From: Bacteroidales bacterium
GTDB lineage: Bacteria; Bacteroidota; Bacteroidia; Bacteroidales; WCHB1-69
Direction: 5' to 3'
Assembly: GCA_017551725.1 (NCBI GenBank)
Contig: JAFZKY010000031.1
Location: forward strand, 1 to 60,664
DNA: 60,664 nucleotides
Position 1 is the stretch's first letter, and each line of letters starts with the position of its first letter. The position numbers and the translations under genes are program-made. Shown piece after piece: positions 49,125-58,883 of the stretch. A model generated the notes under the pieces. That model was not told where the DNA came from, ran no database searches, and saw nothing but the letters and a program-made list of their open reading frames with translations.

Positions 49125-49817
49125 CTTAAAGATAATCACCCGTAACTCCTCTTTGCCGGGTTTGTATTTTGCCTGTTTGGCGCGGGCCACGCACTGGCGC
49201 TGTATTTCGCGGTTGGTGATCGTAGTCTTGAATTTGCTGTTGTTGATCACTCGTGCATCCGTGACGGAACCGTCAGCCATGACGTGTACTTCCACGCACA
49301 CCTGGCCTTCTTCGTTCACGGTGGTGCTGATGGGGTTCACCATGCCTCTGGAACCAGTGCCGTAACCGATGCCGCCACCTGTGCCACCGCCTTCGCCGGG
49401 ACCGAGGCCGGAGCCTGTGCCCGTGCCGATGCCAGATCCTTGGCCGCCGCCGCTTCCGCTACCGCCCTTGCCGCCTTTGAAGATGGCCGACTGATCTACT
49501 TTGGGCTGGGTGGGTTGCGGTGTGGTGGATGTCTTGGTGGAGTGGGCCACGGAGGGCGCGTCCTGGGCGTTCTGGGTGGCATAGTTGGGTGCCGAAGGCT
49601 GGCGGGAATGAGAGGGGGAGGGCGCATCCATGCCACCGCCGCCGCCACCACCCGTCGGAGCCTCCAGTTCGACATAGAAGGTCTTCTTGGGCGGTGGGGG
49701 TGGGATTTGGGACTTCAGGCCGAATGCCAGCAGCAACACAATGATGAGAGCCATTGTGCCGACCGTCGTTCCCCAGGATACGATAGTGTCTTTTCTATTC
49801 TCGTTCGATTCTCTCAT
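49122..49817 (-). CDS. tonB: TonB-family energy transducer
   Basis: This 231-residue protein has one membrane helix (GTMALIIVLLLAFGL), a proline patch IPPPPPKK, a long periplasmic spacer of Gly, Ser and Pro (about 50-160, including runs such as GGKGGSGSGGGQGSGIGTGT), and a TonB-like C-terminal domain (VCVEVHVMADGSVTDARVIN, ARAKQAKYKPGKEELRVIIF). It transmits proton-motive force from ExbBD to outer-membrane receptors. Its ATG overlaps the exbD stop (ATGA). Confidence 0.88.
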   Translation of the reverse strand: MRESNENRKDTIVSWGTTVGTMALIIVLLLAFGLKSQIPPPPPKKTFYVELEAPTGGGGGGGMDAPSPSHSRQPSAPNYATQNAQDAPSVAHSTKTSTTPQPTQPKVDQSAIFKGGKGGSGSGGGQGSGIGTGTGSGLGPGEGGGTGGGIGYGTGSRGMVNPISTTVNEEGQVCVEVHVMADGSVTDARVINNSKFKTTITNREIQRQCVARAKQAKYKPGKEELRVIIFK

Positions 49818-50254
49818 TTCCCTTCGGTGGCTAAAACCATTTTATAGCGTTCCCCTTCCGGGTAGGCTTCATTCATTTCGTTGAGCACGTCCATGAGGGC
49901 AACCACGTTCTCCACGGGCACGCTCTTGTCGGCGCGCAGCACGATGGACTTCATGTCGGAGTTGTCCTTGGCGGCGGCATCCTGAAGGGCAGGCAGCAAT
50001 TCCTCGTACGGGATGGGCTGCGCTTTGGAGCCTTCGGGATTTACAAAGTAGAGTAGGTCCTCGTTGATATAGACCTCAATATTCTTGGATACGAGCTGTT
50101 TGTCCGCCGTGCTTTTCGGCAACACCAGGTTGATGGCGTTCGGAGAGACCATCGTGGAGGTGAGCATGAAGAAAATCAACAGCAGGAACACCAAGTCGGA
50201 CATGGACGTGGCGCTGAATGTCGTATCGATTTTGTTCTGCATTTTAATAGCCAT
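49814..50254 (-). CDS. exbD: ExbD biopolymer transport protein
   Basis: The 146-residue protein has a short cytoplasmic start, one membrane helix with the proton-carrying aspartate (SMSDLVFLLLIFFMLTSTMV), and a periplasmic domain (SIVLRADKSVPVENVVALMD). It forms the energy-harvesting motor with ExbB. It lies 12 bp downstream of exbB. Confidence 0.92.
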   Translation of the reverse strand: MAIKMQNKIDTTFSATSMSDLVFLLLIFFMLTSTMVSPNAINLVLPKSTADKQLVSKNIEVYINEDLLYFVNPEGSKAQPIPYEELLPALQDAAAKDNSDMKSIVLRADKSVPVENVVALMDVLNEMNEAYPEGERYKMVLATEGK

Positions 50255-50266
50255 GGCGCAGCGTGT

Positions 50267-50965
50267 TTAGACGTTTTCGTGGAGCAGATCCATGAACTCG
50301 GTGGTGCGGACCTCCAGCATATAGACCACGTTGGAGATCTTGGAAACGATCATGTTGTGGAACACCAGGGCGATGACGCCGACGATAAGACCGGCCACGG
50401 TGGTGATCATGGCGGTGTAGATGCCGGACGACAGGGTGCCGATGTTGAAGTTGTTAGGGTCGGCGGCCATGTTGTGGAAGGCGGAGACCATACCCACGAC
50501 GGTGCCCAGGAAGCCGAGCATCGGGGCGATGGCGGCGATGGTGGCCAGCGCAGACACACCCTTCTCCAGACGGCCCACTTCGATGTTGCCTTCGTTTTCC
50601 ACGGCAGTGCGCACATCGTCCAGCGGACGACCGATGCGCGTAAGACCTTTCTCAATCAGACGGGCTGACGGGTTGTCGTTGCCCTTGCAGAGCGCCATGG
50701 CAGAATCTAACTTGCCGTCGTGGATGAAATCGCGGATGTTGTTCATGAAGTTGTATTCCTCCTTGGAGGCACGGTTCAACACCAGCAGTTTTTTGACAAA
50801 CAAATAGATGGCGAAGCCCAGCATGAGGAACAGCGGGATCATGATCCACAGACTGTTGAGCGCAAATACAAGTTGGAAATAGGAGGTCTCCTGCACTTGG
50901 GAGGCCTGCTCGGCAACGACCGGCATGGCACCGGGATCAGCCTGTAATAACAATAAATGACGCAT
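50267..50965 (-). CDS. exbB: ExbB/TolQ/MotA-family proton channel protein
   Basis: This 232-residue protein has three membrane helices: LWIMIPLFLMLGFAIYLFV, the signature ATIAAIAPMLGFLGTVVGMV, and AMITTVAGLIVGVIALVFHN. The cytoplasmic loop RLIEKGLTRIGRPLDDVRTA lies between the first two. It is the first gene of the exbB-exbD-tonB operon. ExbB and TolQ cannot be fully told apart, but linkage to a TonB-like gene favours ExbB. Confidence 0.9.
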   Translation of the reverse strand: MRHLLLLQADPGAMPVVAEQASQVQETSYFQLVFALNSLWIMIPLFLMLGFAIYLFVKKLLVLNRASKEEYNFMNNIRDFIHDGKLDSAMALCKGNDNPSARLIEKGLTRIGRPLDDVRTAVENEGNIEVGRLEKGVSALATIAAIAPMLGFLGTVVGMVSAFHNMAADPNNFNIGTLSSGIYTAMITTVAGLIVGVIALVFHNMIVSKISNVVYMLEVRTTEFMDLLHENV

Positions 50966-51092
50966 AGTGTATAAAATTTGAGCAAAAATAATATCAATGA
51001 GCCGAATAGAACCCCAAGAATCACTTTTTTTTCTAACACAGGTATGTTCATATTCCGAATTACTTAACGGAATAAGTAAGATAAAATTATAC

Positions 51093-51100
51093 TAATTTTG
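51093..51100 (+). promoter_or_regulatory. -7 box of ftsK
   Basis: TAATTTTG matches TAnnTTTG and lies 48 bp before the ATG. The interval 50966-51092, divergent from exbB, shows no other feature. Confidence 0.5.
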
Positions 51101-51147
51101 CCACATAATAGAATATTTTCCTCTTTTTTATAAATTTCTCTGTGTAA

Positions 51148-53748
51148 ATGAAAGTTACCAGTCAAGTCATTACCCGAAACTCCAAGGCGGCACGGTCTGT
51201 CAACACCCGTCATGAAAAGGTCCGCAAAGGGTCCACCCCGAAAGGGAAACGAAAGAGCACCACGAAATCATCGGGAGGGGGCTCTTTCTTCAGCCATTTC
51301 AAAAGTCCGCGCATGATACAGGTCTATGGCGTGCTGCTGATGTGCTTCGCCCTGCTGCTCTTCGTCTCCATCGTGTCGTTTTACTTCCACGCGCACAACA
51401 ACATCCACTTTGTCCTGTCGCAGCGTCAGGATGTGTCGCACAACATCGCTCGCACGGTGGGTGCCTATCTGGCTTACTTCTTCGTTAACGACCTCTTCGG
51501 TGTCAGCTCCATCGGCTTCGCGTTCCTGTTCTTCCTTTATGGCTGGCGCTTGACCGTGGGGAAATCCCCTGTGAGCCTGATGAAGACGACCATAAATGTA
51601 GTGCTTACCATGGCTTGGCTCTCCATGTTTCTCGGTCTCTTCGTGCGTCCCGATGGCGACTATGCCTTCGTGGCCGGCTATTTCGGCACGCTGGTGGATA
51701 CCTTTCTGCTCGAGTCGGTGCAGAAGGTGGTTACGTATCTTATAGTTGCAGTTTTGTTGGTCATTATTCTCATCTTGTGTTACGATATACCACTGAGCGA
51801 ATGGTTCGAACGGATCCAGACCTCCATTGAGGAACGGAAGCAGCAGCCGGCAGCGGAACGCAAGACATGGAAACAGCGCAAACAGGTTACTCAACAGGAG
51901 CCCGACACCCGGCACGAGGATCTGGACGACCTTTATGTTACCGATCACGGTTGCCTCAGCAAGGAGTACCACGGAGCCAATGTAGTGGAGTTTGAAACGG
52001 AGAAGGAAACGGAGAATCAAACGGAGCTTCCGAAGTCGCCCTTTACATCAAAAAAGGAAGATGTGGAGGTGCCTTTTGAACTGGTTTCCAATGAAGTGAA
52101 GGATGATGCGCTTGGGCTGGAGGATGATTTTGAAGAGGATGTTGATGAAACCGCGGAGGAGGAACCGCATGAGCTTACGGCGGAGGAGGTTCAGAACCTG
52201 GAACCCTACGATCCTCGGAAAGAGCTCTCCACCTATGAGTTTCCGCCCATTGATTTGCTGAACGACTATCCCGCCAAGGAGGCTACGGAGGAGTTGATGA
52301 AGCGCGAATTATTGGAAAACAAGAACCGTATCGAGGCCACGCTGAAGAGTTTCGGCATTCCCATCCGTAAGATCACTGCCACCATTGGACCTACGGTAAC
52401 GTTGTACGAAATCATCCCCGATGAGGGTGTGCGTATCAGCAAGATCAAGAATCTGGAGGATGACATAGCCCTGAGTCTGGCGGCATTGGGCATCCGTATC
52501 ATCGCGCCCATTCCCGGACGCGGTACCATCGGTATTGAGGTTCCGAACAAGAACTCCAATATCGTCTCCATGAAGGAGATCATCGCTTCCGACAAGTTCC
52601 AGAACAACAAATACGAGCTGCCCATCGGCTTGGGACGCACCATCAGCAACGAGGCCTTCGTCGTGGATCTGGCTAAGATGCCGCACTTGTTGGTGGCCGG
52701 TGCCACGGGACAGGGCAAGTCCGTCGGCCTCAACGCCATCATCACGTCGCTGCTTTACACGAAGCATCCGGCGGAGATGAAGTTCGTGCTCATCGACCCC
52801 AAGAAGGTGGAGTTTACGCTCTATTCGGCCATCGAGAATTACTACCTGGCCAAGTTGCCCGACGAAGAGGAAGCCATCATCAACGATGTAAAGAAGGTGG
52901 TGCATGTGCTCAACGCCCTTTGTAAGGAGATGGACGACCGCTATGATTTGCTGAAGATGGCCCGGATGCGCAATATCAAGGAGTACAATGCCAAGTTCTG
53001 CTCGCGTGGGTTGTCGCCTGCGATGGGTCATCGTTATCTGCCGTATATAGTGTTGATTATCGATGAGTTCGGTGATCTGATCATGACGGCGGGCCGTGAG
53101 GTGGAGCAGCCGCTCGCCCGTCTGGCCCAGCTGGCCCGTGCCATTGGCATCCATCTGGTCATCGCCACGCAGCGCCCATCGGTCAACATCATCACCGGCA
53201 GTATCAAGGCCAACTTCCCGGCGCGTATCGCCTTCCGTGTGCAGTCGGGCGTGGACTCCAAGACCATCCTCGACACCACCGGCGCCAACCAGCTCATCGG
53301 CAAGGGCGACATGCTCATTTCCACCGGCAGCGACTTGATCCGTCTGCAATGCGCCTTCGTGGACACGCCCGAGGTGGAGAAGATTGCCAACTACATCCAG
53401 GAGAAATCCGAGCTTAGTCCGCTGTTGCATCCGTATGAGTTGCCCGATGTGCCCGACCCGACGGCGGGCGATGCCGGCAATTTCGATGATGGCGACGATG
53501 ATGCGGGTGGCGACGCGATAGACTCACTGTTTGTGGATGCCGCCGTGCTGGTTGTACAGACGCAGCAGGGGTCCACATCCCTGATACAGCGGCGTATGAA
53601 ACTGGGTTATAACCGTGCCGGCCGAATCATGGACCAGCTCTCTGAGTTCGGTATCGTGGGCAAGGCCAACGGCAGCAAGCCCCGTGAGGTGCTGATGAAG
53701 ACGGAGGCCCAGTTGCGCGACCTGCTGGCCAGCAAAGGACTCCTTTGA
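51148..53748 (+). CDS. ftsK: DNA translocase FtsK
   Basis: The 866-residue protein has a basic start, four membrane helices (between about 50 and 215), an acidic linker (about 300-370), an alpha/beta RecA-like motor (Walker A GATGQGKSVGLN; Walker B VLIIDEFGDLI; ATQRPSVNIITGSIKANFPA) and a C-terminal gamma winged-helix (TSLIQRRMKLGYNRAGRIMD, LSEFGIVGKANGSKPREVL). It pumps chromosome DNA at the septum toward dif. lolA follows 102 bp downstream and is probably co-transcribed. Confidence 0.96.
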   Translation: MKVTSQVITRNSKAARSVNTRHEKVRKGSTPKGKRKSTTKSSGGGSFFSHFKSPRMIQVYGVLLMCFALLLFVSIVSFYFHAHNNIHFVLSQRQDVSHNIARTVGAYLAYFFVNDLFGVSSIGFAFLFFLYGWRLTVGKSPVSLMKTTINVVLTMAWLSMFLGLFVRPDGDYAFVAGYFGTLVDTFLLESVQKVVTYLIVAVLLVIILILCYDIPLSEWFERIQTSIEERKQQPAAERKTWKQRKQVTQQEPDTRHEDLDDLYVTDHGCLSKEYHGANVVEFETEKETENQTELPKSPFTSKKEDVEVPFELVSNEVKDDALGLEDDFEEDVDETAEEEPHELTAEEVQNLEPYDPRKELSTYEFPPIDLLNDYPAKEATEELMKRELLENKNRIEATLKSFGIPIRKITATIGPTVTLYEIIPDEGVRISKIKNLEDDIALSLAALGIRIIAPIPGRGTIGIEVPNKNSNIVSMKEIIASDKFQNNKYELPIGLGRTISNEAFVVDLAKMPHLLVAGATGQGKSVGLNAIITSLLYTKHPAEMKFVLIDPKKVEFTLYSAIENYYLAKLPDEEEAIINDVKKVVHVLNALCKEMDDRYDLLKMARMRNIKEYNAKFCSRGLSPAMGHRYLPYIVLIIDEFGDLIMTAGREVEQPLARLAQLARAIGIHLVIATQRPSVNIITGSIKANFPARIAFRVQSGVDSKTILDTTGANQLIGKGDMLISTGSDLIRLQCAFVDTPEVEKIANYIQEKSELSPLLHPYELPDVPDPTAGDAGNFDDGDDDAGGDAIDSLFVDAAVLVVQTQQGSTSLIQRRMKLGYNRAGRIMDQLSEFGIVGKANGSKPREVLMKTEAQLRDLLASKGLL

Positions 53749-53850
53749 GCGGACATTTAAACATTTGCCACAATAAAGCATCCTATTCCGCGTTTTTTTC
53801 GCAATCCGGTTTTGCAAACCGCCGATTTAACCCCTTTTGAAACATCGATT

Positions 53851-54495
53851 ATGAAAAATACTCTTTTCCTGTTCATCATCCTCTTTCTGACATGGAACCT
53901 GTCGGCCCAGAATGTGGATGGCGGCGCCAGCGACCTGCTGAAGGCGGTCTCCAGCAAGTACCAGTCCTACACGTCCATGCAGTTTCATTACACCTTGAAA
54001 GCCACCAAAGAGAACAAGACCTTGAGCACCTCGCAGGGTGATTTTGCCATCAAGGGCGATAAATACCGCACCACCTATAACGGGCAGTCTTTTTTCTGCG
54101 ACGGGAAGAACATTTGGAATTACCAGAAATCCACCAATGAGGTATCCATTTACGAGTATGATCCGGAAGATGACGACAATATGATGAATCCGCAGCGCAT
54201 CCTCAAAGATTGGGACAAGCATTTCCGCGCCAAGTTCATCCGGGAGGAGTTCATCAACAACCAGCCGGTCTCCATCGTGGATCTCACCCCGTTGCGCACG
54301 CAGTCGTATTACCGTATCCGTCTTTATATCCAGAAAAGCGGCAACCAGATTCTTCGTATTGCCTTGTATGAAAAAGACAACACGGTATATACCTATTATA
54401 TAGAGCAGTTTAAATCCAACGTCACCCTGTCGGACAGCTATTTTGTCTTCGACAAGAGCCAGCACCCCGGCGTGGAGGTGAACGACATGCGATAA
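53851..54495 (+). CDS. LolA-like outer-membrane lipoprotein carrier
   Basis: The 214-residue protein has a signal peptide (KNTLFLFIILFLTWNLSAQ) and then the LolA/LolB-type half-barrel: DLLKAVSSKYQSYTSMQFHY, QGDFAIKGDKYRTTYNGQ, FFCDGKNIWNYQKSTNEVSI and the closing DKSQHPGVEVNDMR. LolA carries lipoproteins across the periplasm. Placement after ftsK is common in bacteria. The ATG at 53851 gives the signal peptide. Confidence 0.87.
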   Translation: MKNTLFLFIILFLTWNLSAQNVDGGASDLLKAVSSKYQSYTSMQFHYTLKATKENKTLSTSQGDFAIKGDKYRTTYNGQSFFCDGKNIWNYQKSTNEVSIYEYDPEDDDNMMNPQRILKDWDKHFRAKFIREEFINNQPVSIVDLTPLRTQSYYRIRLYIQKSGNQILRIALYEKDNTVYTYYIEQFKSNVTLSDSYFVFDKSQHPGVEVNDMR

Positions 54496-54891
54496 TTCCC
54501 GAAGTTTGTAGGGTTTGTAATGTTGAAAGTGGGAAAGGAAGGAAGTTCATAGCTATAGTTCAAAATTCTTAGTTGAGGTTCAAAGTCCCGATAACTAACG
54601 ACCAAAAGCCAACGGCTCTTTTATGGTAAAATAACGTCAGAAAACAAAGGCAGGCATCCCTAAAAAAATTGGTTATAAAACAGATGGTTTGTTGTCTCGT
54701 TCCTGCCATTTTCGATACATTCTTTAAGATTTGCGGATATGCTTTTTTATGTATCCTCAATGTAAACATCACTCTTTTGTAGCCGACAAGTCATGTCTGA
54801 AAAATTTTGTACAAAAATATGATACACTAGTTTTTTATGTTGTTTTAAAAGAAAAGATATTTTTGCAACCGGTTTTTAAATTAATATCATT
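54496..54891. other. AT-rich intergenic stretch with one promoter
   Basis: These 396 bp hold no credible gene. The first half contains word-like repeats (GACCAAAAGCCAACGGCTC; its relative GCCGTTGGCCTTTAGC is at 32555). A -7 box TATTTTTG lies at 54858-54865, 27 bp before the next ATG. Base composition drops sharply here, which marks the left edge of an AT-rich island. Confidence 0.6.
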
Positions 54892-55533
54892 ATGACAGAA
54901 AAAACAATTGGTGAATTGATAGAAAATGAAGTTCGTAAGAATGATTGGAGTATTACGTATTTTGCGGATGCCATTAATTGTGGAAGGAATAATGTTTACA
55001 ACATTTTTAAACGTAATAATCTGGATATTCAATTGTTGTTGAGGATTTCCAAAGTGTTGAAACATAATTATTTTAAAGATTTAGCTGATAATCCTGATTT
55101 GGCAGGGTTTTGTGCCTTGGAGTCGGAAAAAGACAAGACAGATAGTGATGCTGTTGCACAATTTTTCCAAGTGATGCCTGGAGTACTAACAAAATTGGGA
55201 ATGAACAATTCTATTAATTTCAATAAAGATATCAGTACTGATGGCAATCCGCTTCCCGATATGATTCTGCCTGATTATCTTGTGTGTTTTACCATCGGTG
55301 AACGCTGGGTGGATAAGGCACACGTCGATTCAGATCCTCTTTTTAAGGTGAGGACTATGGAGTCTCAAGATGGCTTTTTGGTTGATATTATTGATAGTGC
55401 GTACGGTAATTCCACTATGATAGATGTGAAGCTGGATTATAAAACAGAAGAGGAATGGGAAGCTGTTATGCGTTTTTTGAAAGACAACTGTTTGAAATAT
55501 GTGAAATTACCCAAGCGAATTTATTATAAATAA
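54892..55533 (+). CDS. XRE-like HTH protein with C-terminal domain
   Basis: In this 213-residue protein an N-terminal helix-turn-helix (WSITYFADAINCGRNNVYNI, FKRNNLDIQLLLRISKVL) spans the first 70 residues. The remaining part is acidic and contains FTIGERWVDKAHVDSDPLFK and LDYKTEEEWEAVMRFLKDNC, which I do not recognise. It is low in G+C compared with ftsK and lpdA. It probably regulates itself and the two following genes, 18 and 72 bp apart from one another; targets are unknown. Confidence 0.72.
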   Translation: MTEKTIGELIENEVRKNDWSITYFADAINCGRNNVYNIFKRNNLDIQLLLRISKVLKHNYFKDLADNPDLAGFCALESEKDKTDSDAVAQFFQVMPGVLTKLGMNNSINFNKDISTDGNPLPDMILPDYLVCFTIGERWVDKAHVDSDPLFKVRTMESQDGFLVDIIDSAYGNSTMIDVKLDYKTEEEWEAVMRFLKDNCLKYVKLPKRIYYK

Positions 55534-55551
55534 CTCCTAAAGTATTAAAAT

Positions 55552-56073
55552 ATGAAAAAGATTGTTTTTTTGATTTTGTCATGTTTTGTAGTGATCACCA
55601 TAAATGCCCAGGTAGAACATATGACCTTTAAGGGTATTCCTATTGATGGAAGCCTAAGTGACTTTGTCATGAAAATGAAACAGAAAGGATTTACCCATGA
55701 AGTGACTCAAGATGGTGTTGCTTTATTCTCTGGTGAATTTGCTGCCTATAAGAACTGTAAGGTTGGCGCAATCAGTGCCAAGTCCACGGGTGTGGTAAGC
55801 AAGGTGGCTGTGATGTTTCCTGAAAATGAAACGTGGTCTCAATTGTATGGAACATACAGTCATCTTAAAGAGATGTTGACGCAAAAGTATGGAGAGCCAG
55901 AGGAAGTGAATGAAAAATTTGAGGGCTATTCTGAACCTACAGATGACAATTCGCGAATGCATGAAGTCAAGATAGATCGCTGTAAATACGAGACATCATG
56001 GAAAACATCAAAAGGTGATATTAAAATAAAGATAAACCATGATGTATTTAGTTCTTGTTTTGTGGTGTTGTAG
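55552..56073 (+). CDS. Small secreted protein, unknown function
   Basis: The 173-residue protein has a signal peptide (KKIVFLILSCFVVITINAQ), then a compact domain with MTFKGIPIDGSLSDFVMKMK, FSGEFAAYKNCKVGAISAKS, KVAVMFPENETWSQLYGTY and TQKYGEPEEVNEKFEGY. Similar GIPIDG proteins recur in Bacteroidota, but I know no function. Located 18 bp after the XRE-like gene, same strand. Confidence 0.7.
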   Translation: MKKIVFLILSCFVVITINAQVEHMTFKGIPIDGSLSDFVMKMKQKGFTHEVTQDGVALFSGEFAAYKNCKVGAISAKSTGVVSKVAVMFPENETWSQLYGTYSHLKEMLTQKYGEPEEVNEKFEGYSEPTDDNSRMHEVKIDRCKYETSWKTSKGDIKIKINHDVFSSCFVVL

Positions 56074-56145
56074 TATTGGGATGAGATTAATACAGAAAAA
56101 GTTAAAAATTCTGCTATAGATGATTTGTAAATATAGTTGTGAGTT

Positions 56146-57210
56146 ATGGCAATGATTGAAGTGTCCCCAGATACTGATTATTTAGAGGAAAAAGAATGTT
56201 ACTATAAAGGCGAACATTATTCTGTTAGGGATAATGGAGCTGTGTTTCGACACCATCGAGAGGGAAAACGTTTGCGAAAGGATGATGACTTCTGGACCTT
56301 TGGGACGAAAAATAATGTCAGTGGTTATAAATTTATTGGTTCAGAACGCGTTCATATTATTGTGGCAACTGCATTCTATGGTCCAAAGGAATCTAAGATT
56401 TATGTAGTAGATCATATTGACACCAATCGTTGTAATAATAGAAAGGAAAATTTGCGCTGGCTCACGCGGTTAGAAAATGCGTTGGGAAACCCAATTACAA
56501 GAAAACGAATTGAGTTCCTTGTTGGTGATATACAAAAATTCATTGATGATCCTTCTTGTTTGAGAGATGTGACAGGATCCAATCAGGACATTATGTGGAT
56601 GCGAACTGTTTCAAGTGAAGAAGCAAGGAATTCTTACAATCGAATGATGGAATGGGCTCAGAAACGGAATGAAGCTAATGTGTCACGTGGTGGAAGGTTG
56701 GATGAATGGATTTTTTCTCCCGAAACCAAATCTTCTCAGGATGAAGATCAGATTGATTCGCAGGATGATATGCGGATAGAGATTGTATCTATTACAGGGA
56801 AAAAACATTTCTTTACTATATCAGACTCAATAGATTCTATTGCCATACAGGGAAATTGGACAACTCCAACAAATTTCTTATGTTGTCCTCATGAATTATC
56901 CCATACACCAATTGAAGACTATTATTCTAATTTGAGAATTGATAAGGTGTTTTGTCGTTCACTTTATGGGGAATCAAAGATCCTTGATTTTGCTATTTCA
57001 AAGGACAAACAACATTTGTGGGTGCTGTCGAAATCTACAGACGAAGAGGCAATAAAGCCTTGGTTGCTCGCGGAAATCATAATGTATAAGAATTCTTTTT
57101 TACATCTTAATCGACATTCTTTTTTTACAGAAGTGGGAGGGAGGAAATATTTTATATTGGCTCAAGGAAAAGAATGGACAGGGGGAGATTGCATAGATGA
57201 TTATTGCTAA
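56146..57210 (+). CDS. HNH endonuclease-like protein
   Basis: In this 354-residue protein the N-terminal third has a NUMOD4-like strand (YSVRDNGAVFRHHREGKRLR) and an HNH core VHIIVATAFYG, VDHIDTNRCNNRKENLRWLT, as in HNH nucleases of homing or phage type. The C-terminal 200 residues (IEIVSITGKKHFFTISDSID, GRKYFILAQGKEWTGGD) are unlike any domain I recognise. Codon and base use are AT-rich like the two genes before it. Free-standing HNH genes may be mobile or act in defence; no host intron is visible here. Confidence 0.75.
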   Translation: MAMIEVSPDTDYLEEKECYYKGEHYSVRDNGAVFRHHREGKRLRKDDDFWTFGTKNNVSGYKFIGSERVHIIVATAFYGPKESKIYVVDHIDTNRCNNRKENLRWLTRLENALGNPITRKRIEFLVGDIQKFIDDPSCLRDVTGSNQDIMWMRTVSSEEARNSYNRMMEWAQKRNEANVSRGGRLDEWIFSPETKSSQDEDQIDSQDDMRIEIVSITGKKHFFTISDSIDSIAIQGNWTTPTNFLCCPHELSHTPIEDYYSNLRIDKVFCRSLYGESKILDFAISKDKQHLWVLSKSTDEEAIKPWLLAEIIMYKNSFLHLNRHSFFTEVGGRKYFILAQGKEWTGGDCIDDYC

Positions 57211-57439
57211 TTATGTGTTTTTCAATTTGAAATCCATTTATTTGACTACATGGTTAGTATCTGAATTCCGCAGAGAGTTTTATCTCAATTTTAATATGAG
57301 GAAGCTCATAGCTGCATGTTGAGTGTGTGTCTTTGTTTTATTGCTAAGTTGCACGCTGATGGGAAGGCCGATATGTGGTGCGGGCGCACCACCTCCCCAG
57401 ATTACGATGCGCATCGTCCGTGCGTTTTTGAAAAATATG

Positions 57440-57447
57440 TACATTTG
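57440..57447 (+). promoter_or_regulatory. -7 box of lpdA
   Basis: TACATTTG lies 38 bp before the ATG. In 57211-57439 only two short palindromes (GGTGCGGGCGCACC, GATGCGCATC) stand out and no gene is seen. Confidence 0.55.
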
Positions 57448-57485
57448 CAGACTTTTTCAGAATTAATCCAATAAAATGCAGAAAT

Positions 57486-58883
57486 ATGAATACGTATGAT
57501 TTAATCGTGGTCGGAAGCGGCCCCGGCGGTTATGTGGCTGCCATTCGCGCTTCGCAGTTGAATATGAAGGTTGCCGTTGTGGAACGTGCCGAATTGGGTG
57601 GCATCTGCCTCAATTGGGGCTGTATTCCCACCAAGGCGCTGCTGAAGTCGGCCCAAGTGTATAAATATATGTCGCACGCCGCTGAGTATGGCTTGCAGGT
57701 GGAGGGCGCCGTGAAGCCGGATTTCGAGGCAGTGGTGAAACGCAGCCGCACGGTGGCCGAGACGATGAGCAAGGGTGTTCAGTATCTGCTCAAGAAAAAC
57801 AATGTGGAGGTCATCGCCGGCTTCGGCAAGCTGCTGCCGGGCCATCAGGTGGAGGTGACCGCCGCCGACGGCACCGTGACGGTCTATGGGGCCACGCATG
57901 TGATTCTGGCCACGGGTGCCCGCTCGCGCAGCCTGCCAAACGTGCCGCAGGACGGCAAGAAGATCATCGGCTACCGCGAGGCCCTCACGCTGCCCCAACT
58001 GCCTGAGACGATGGTGGTGATGGGCTCCGGCGCCATCGGCAGCGAATTGGCTTACTTTTACGCCACGATGGGTACCAAGGTCACGATTGTGGAATATATG
58101 CCCCGTCTGGTGCCCGTGGAGGACGACGACATTGCCGCCACGCTGGCCCGCTGCTTCCGCAAGGCCGGCATCAAGACCATGACCGCCGCCGCTGTGGAGA
58201 AGGTGGATGTGGTGAACGACAAATGCGTGGTCACCGTGAAGGACGCCAAGGAGAAAATCACCGAGATTGAGTGCGACATTGTGCTCTCCGCCGTGGGCGT
58301 GGCCACCAACATTGAGGGTATCGGCCTCGAAGAGTGCGGCGTGCAGACCGAACGCGGCAAGGTGGTGGTGGACGACTTCTACCGCACCAACGTGGAGGGC
58401 GTGTATGCCATCGGCGACATCGTGCATGGCCCCGCGCTGGCGCACGTGGCTTCGCATGAAGCGGAGGTGTGCGTGGAGAAAATCGCCGGCCTGGATCCCG
58501 AACCCGTTGATTATGGCAACATTCCGGGCTGCACCTATACCACGCCGGAGATCGCTTCCGTGGGCCTCACCGAGCGCGCTTGCGTGGAGCAGGGCCGCGA
58601 GGTGCTGATCGGCAAGTTCCCGTTCACCGCCTCGGGCAAGGCTACTGCAGCCGGCAGCCGTGACGGTCTGGTGAAGGTCATCTTCGACAAGCAGACGGGC
58701 GAATGGCTTGGCTGCCACCTCATTGGCGACAATGTGACCGAGATGATCGCCGGTGCCGTGATGGCCCGCCGCAACAAGATGACCGGCGAGGATGTCATTC
58801 GCTCGGTGTTTCCGCATCCCACCATGTCGGAGGCCATCATGGAGGCCGCCGCCGATGCCTACAAAGAGTGTGTCCATCTGTAA
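57486..58883 (+). CDS. lpdA: Dihydrolipoyl dehydrogenase
   Basis: The 465-residue flavoprotein has FAD motif DLIVVGSGPGGYVAAIRASQ, redox pair GGICLNWGCIPTKA (Cys41, Cys46), NAD motif VVMGSGAIGSELAYFYATMG, AIGDIVHGPALAHVASHEAE and interface His-Glu in HPTMSEAIMEAAADAY. It reoxidises dihydrolipoamide in 2-oxo-acid dehydrogenase or glycine cleavage complexes. None of those partners is in the window. G+C is high, contrasting with the preceding island. Confidence 0.95.
   Translation: MNTYDLIVVGSGPGGYVAAIRASQLNMKVAVVERAELGGICLNWGCIPTKALLKSAQVYKYMSHAAEYGLQVEGAVKPDFEAVVKRSRTVAETMSKGVQYLLKKNNVEVIAGFGKLLPGHQVEVTAADGTVTVYGATHVILATGARSRSLPNVPQDGKKIIGYREALTLPQLPETMVVMGSGAIGSELAYFYATMGTKVTIVEYMPRLVPVEDDDIAATLARCFRKAGIKTMTAAAVEKVDVVNDKCVVTVKDAKEKITEIECDIVLSAVGVATNIEGIGLEECGVQTERGKVVVDDFYRTNVEGVYAIGDIVHGPALAHVASHEAEVCVEKIAGLDPEPVDYGNIPGCTYTTPEIASVGLTERACVEQGREVLIGKFPFTASGKATAAGSRDGLVKVIFDKQTGEWLGCHLIGDNVTEMIAGAVMARRNKMTGEDVIRSVFPHPTMSEAIMEAAADAYKECVHL

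Noticed and set aside
54569-54772. Possible 67-residue protein in the gap before the XRE-like gene
   Set aside because: No start context, no family resemblance, and part of it translates the word-like repeat.
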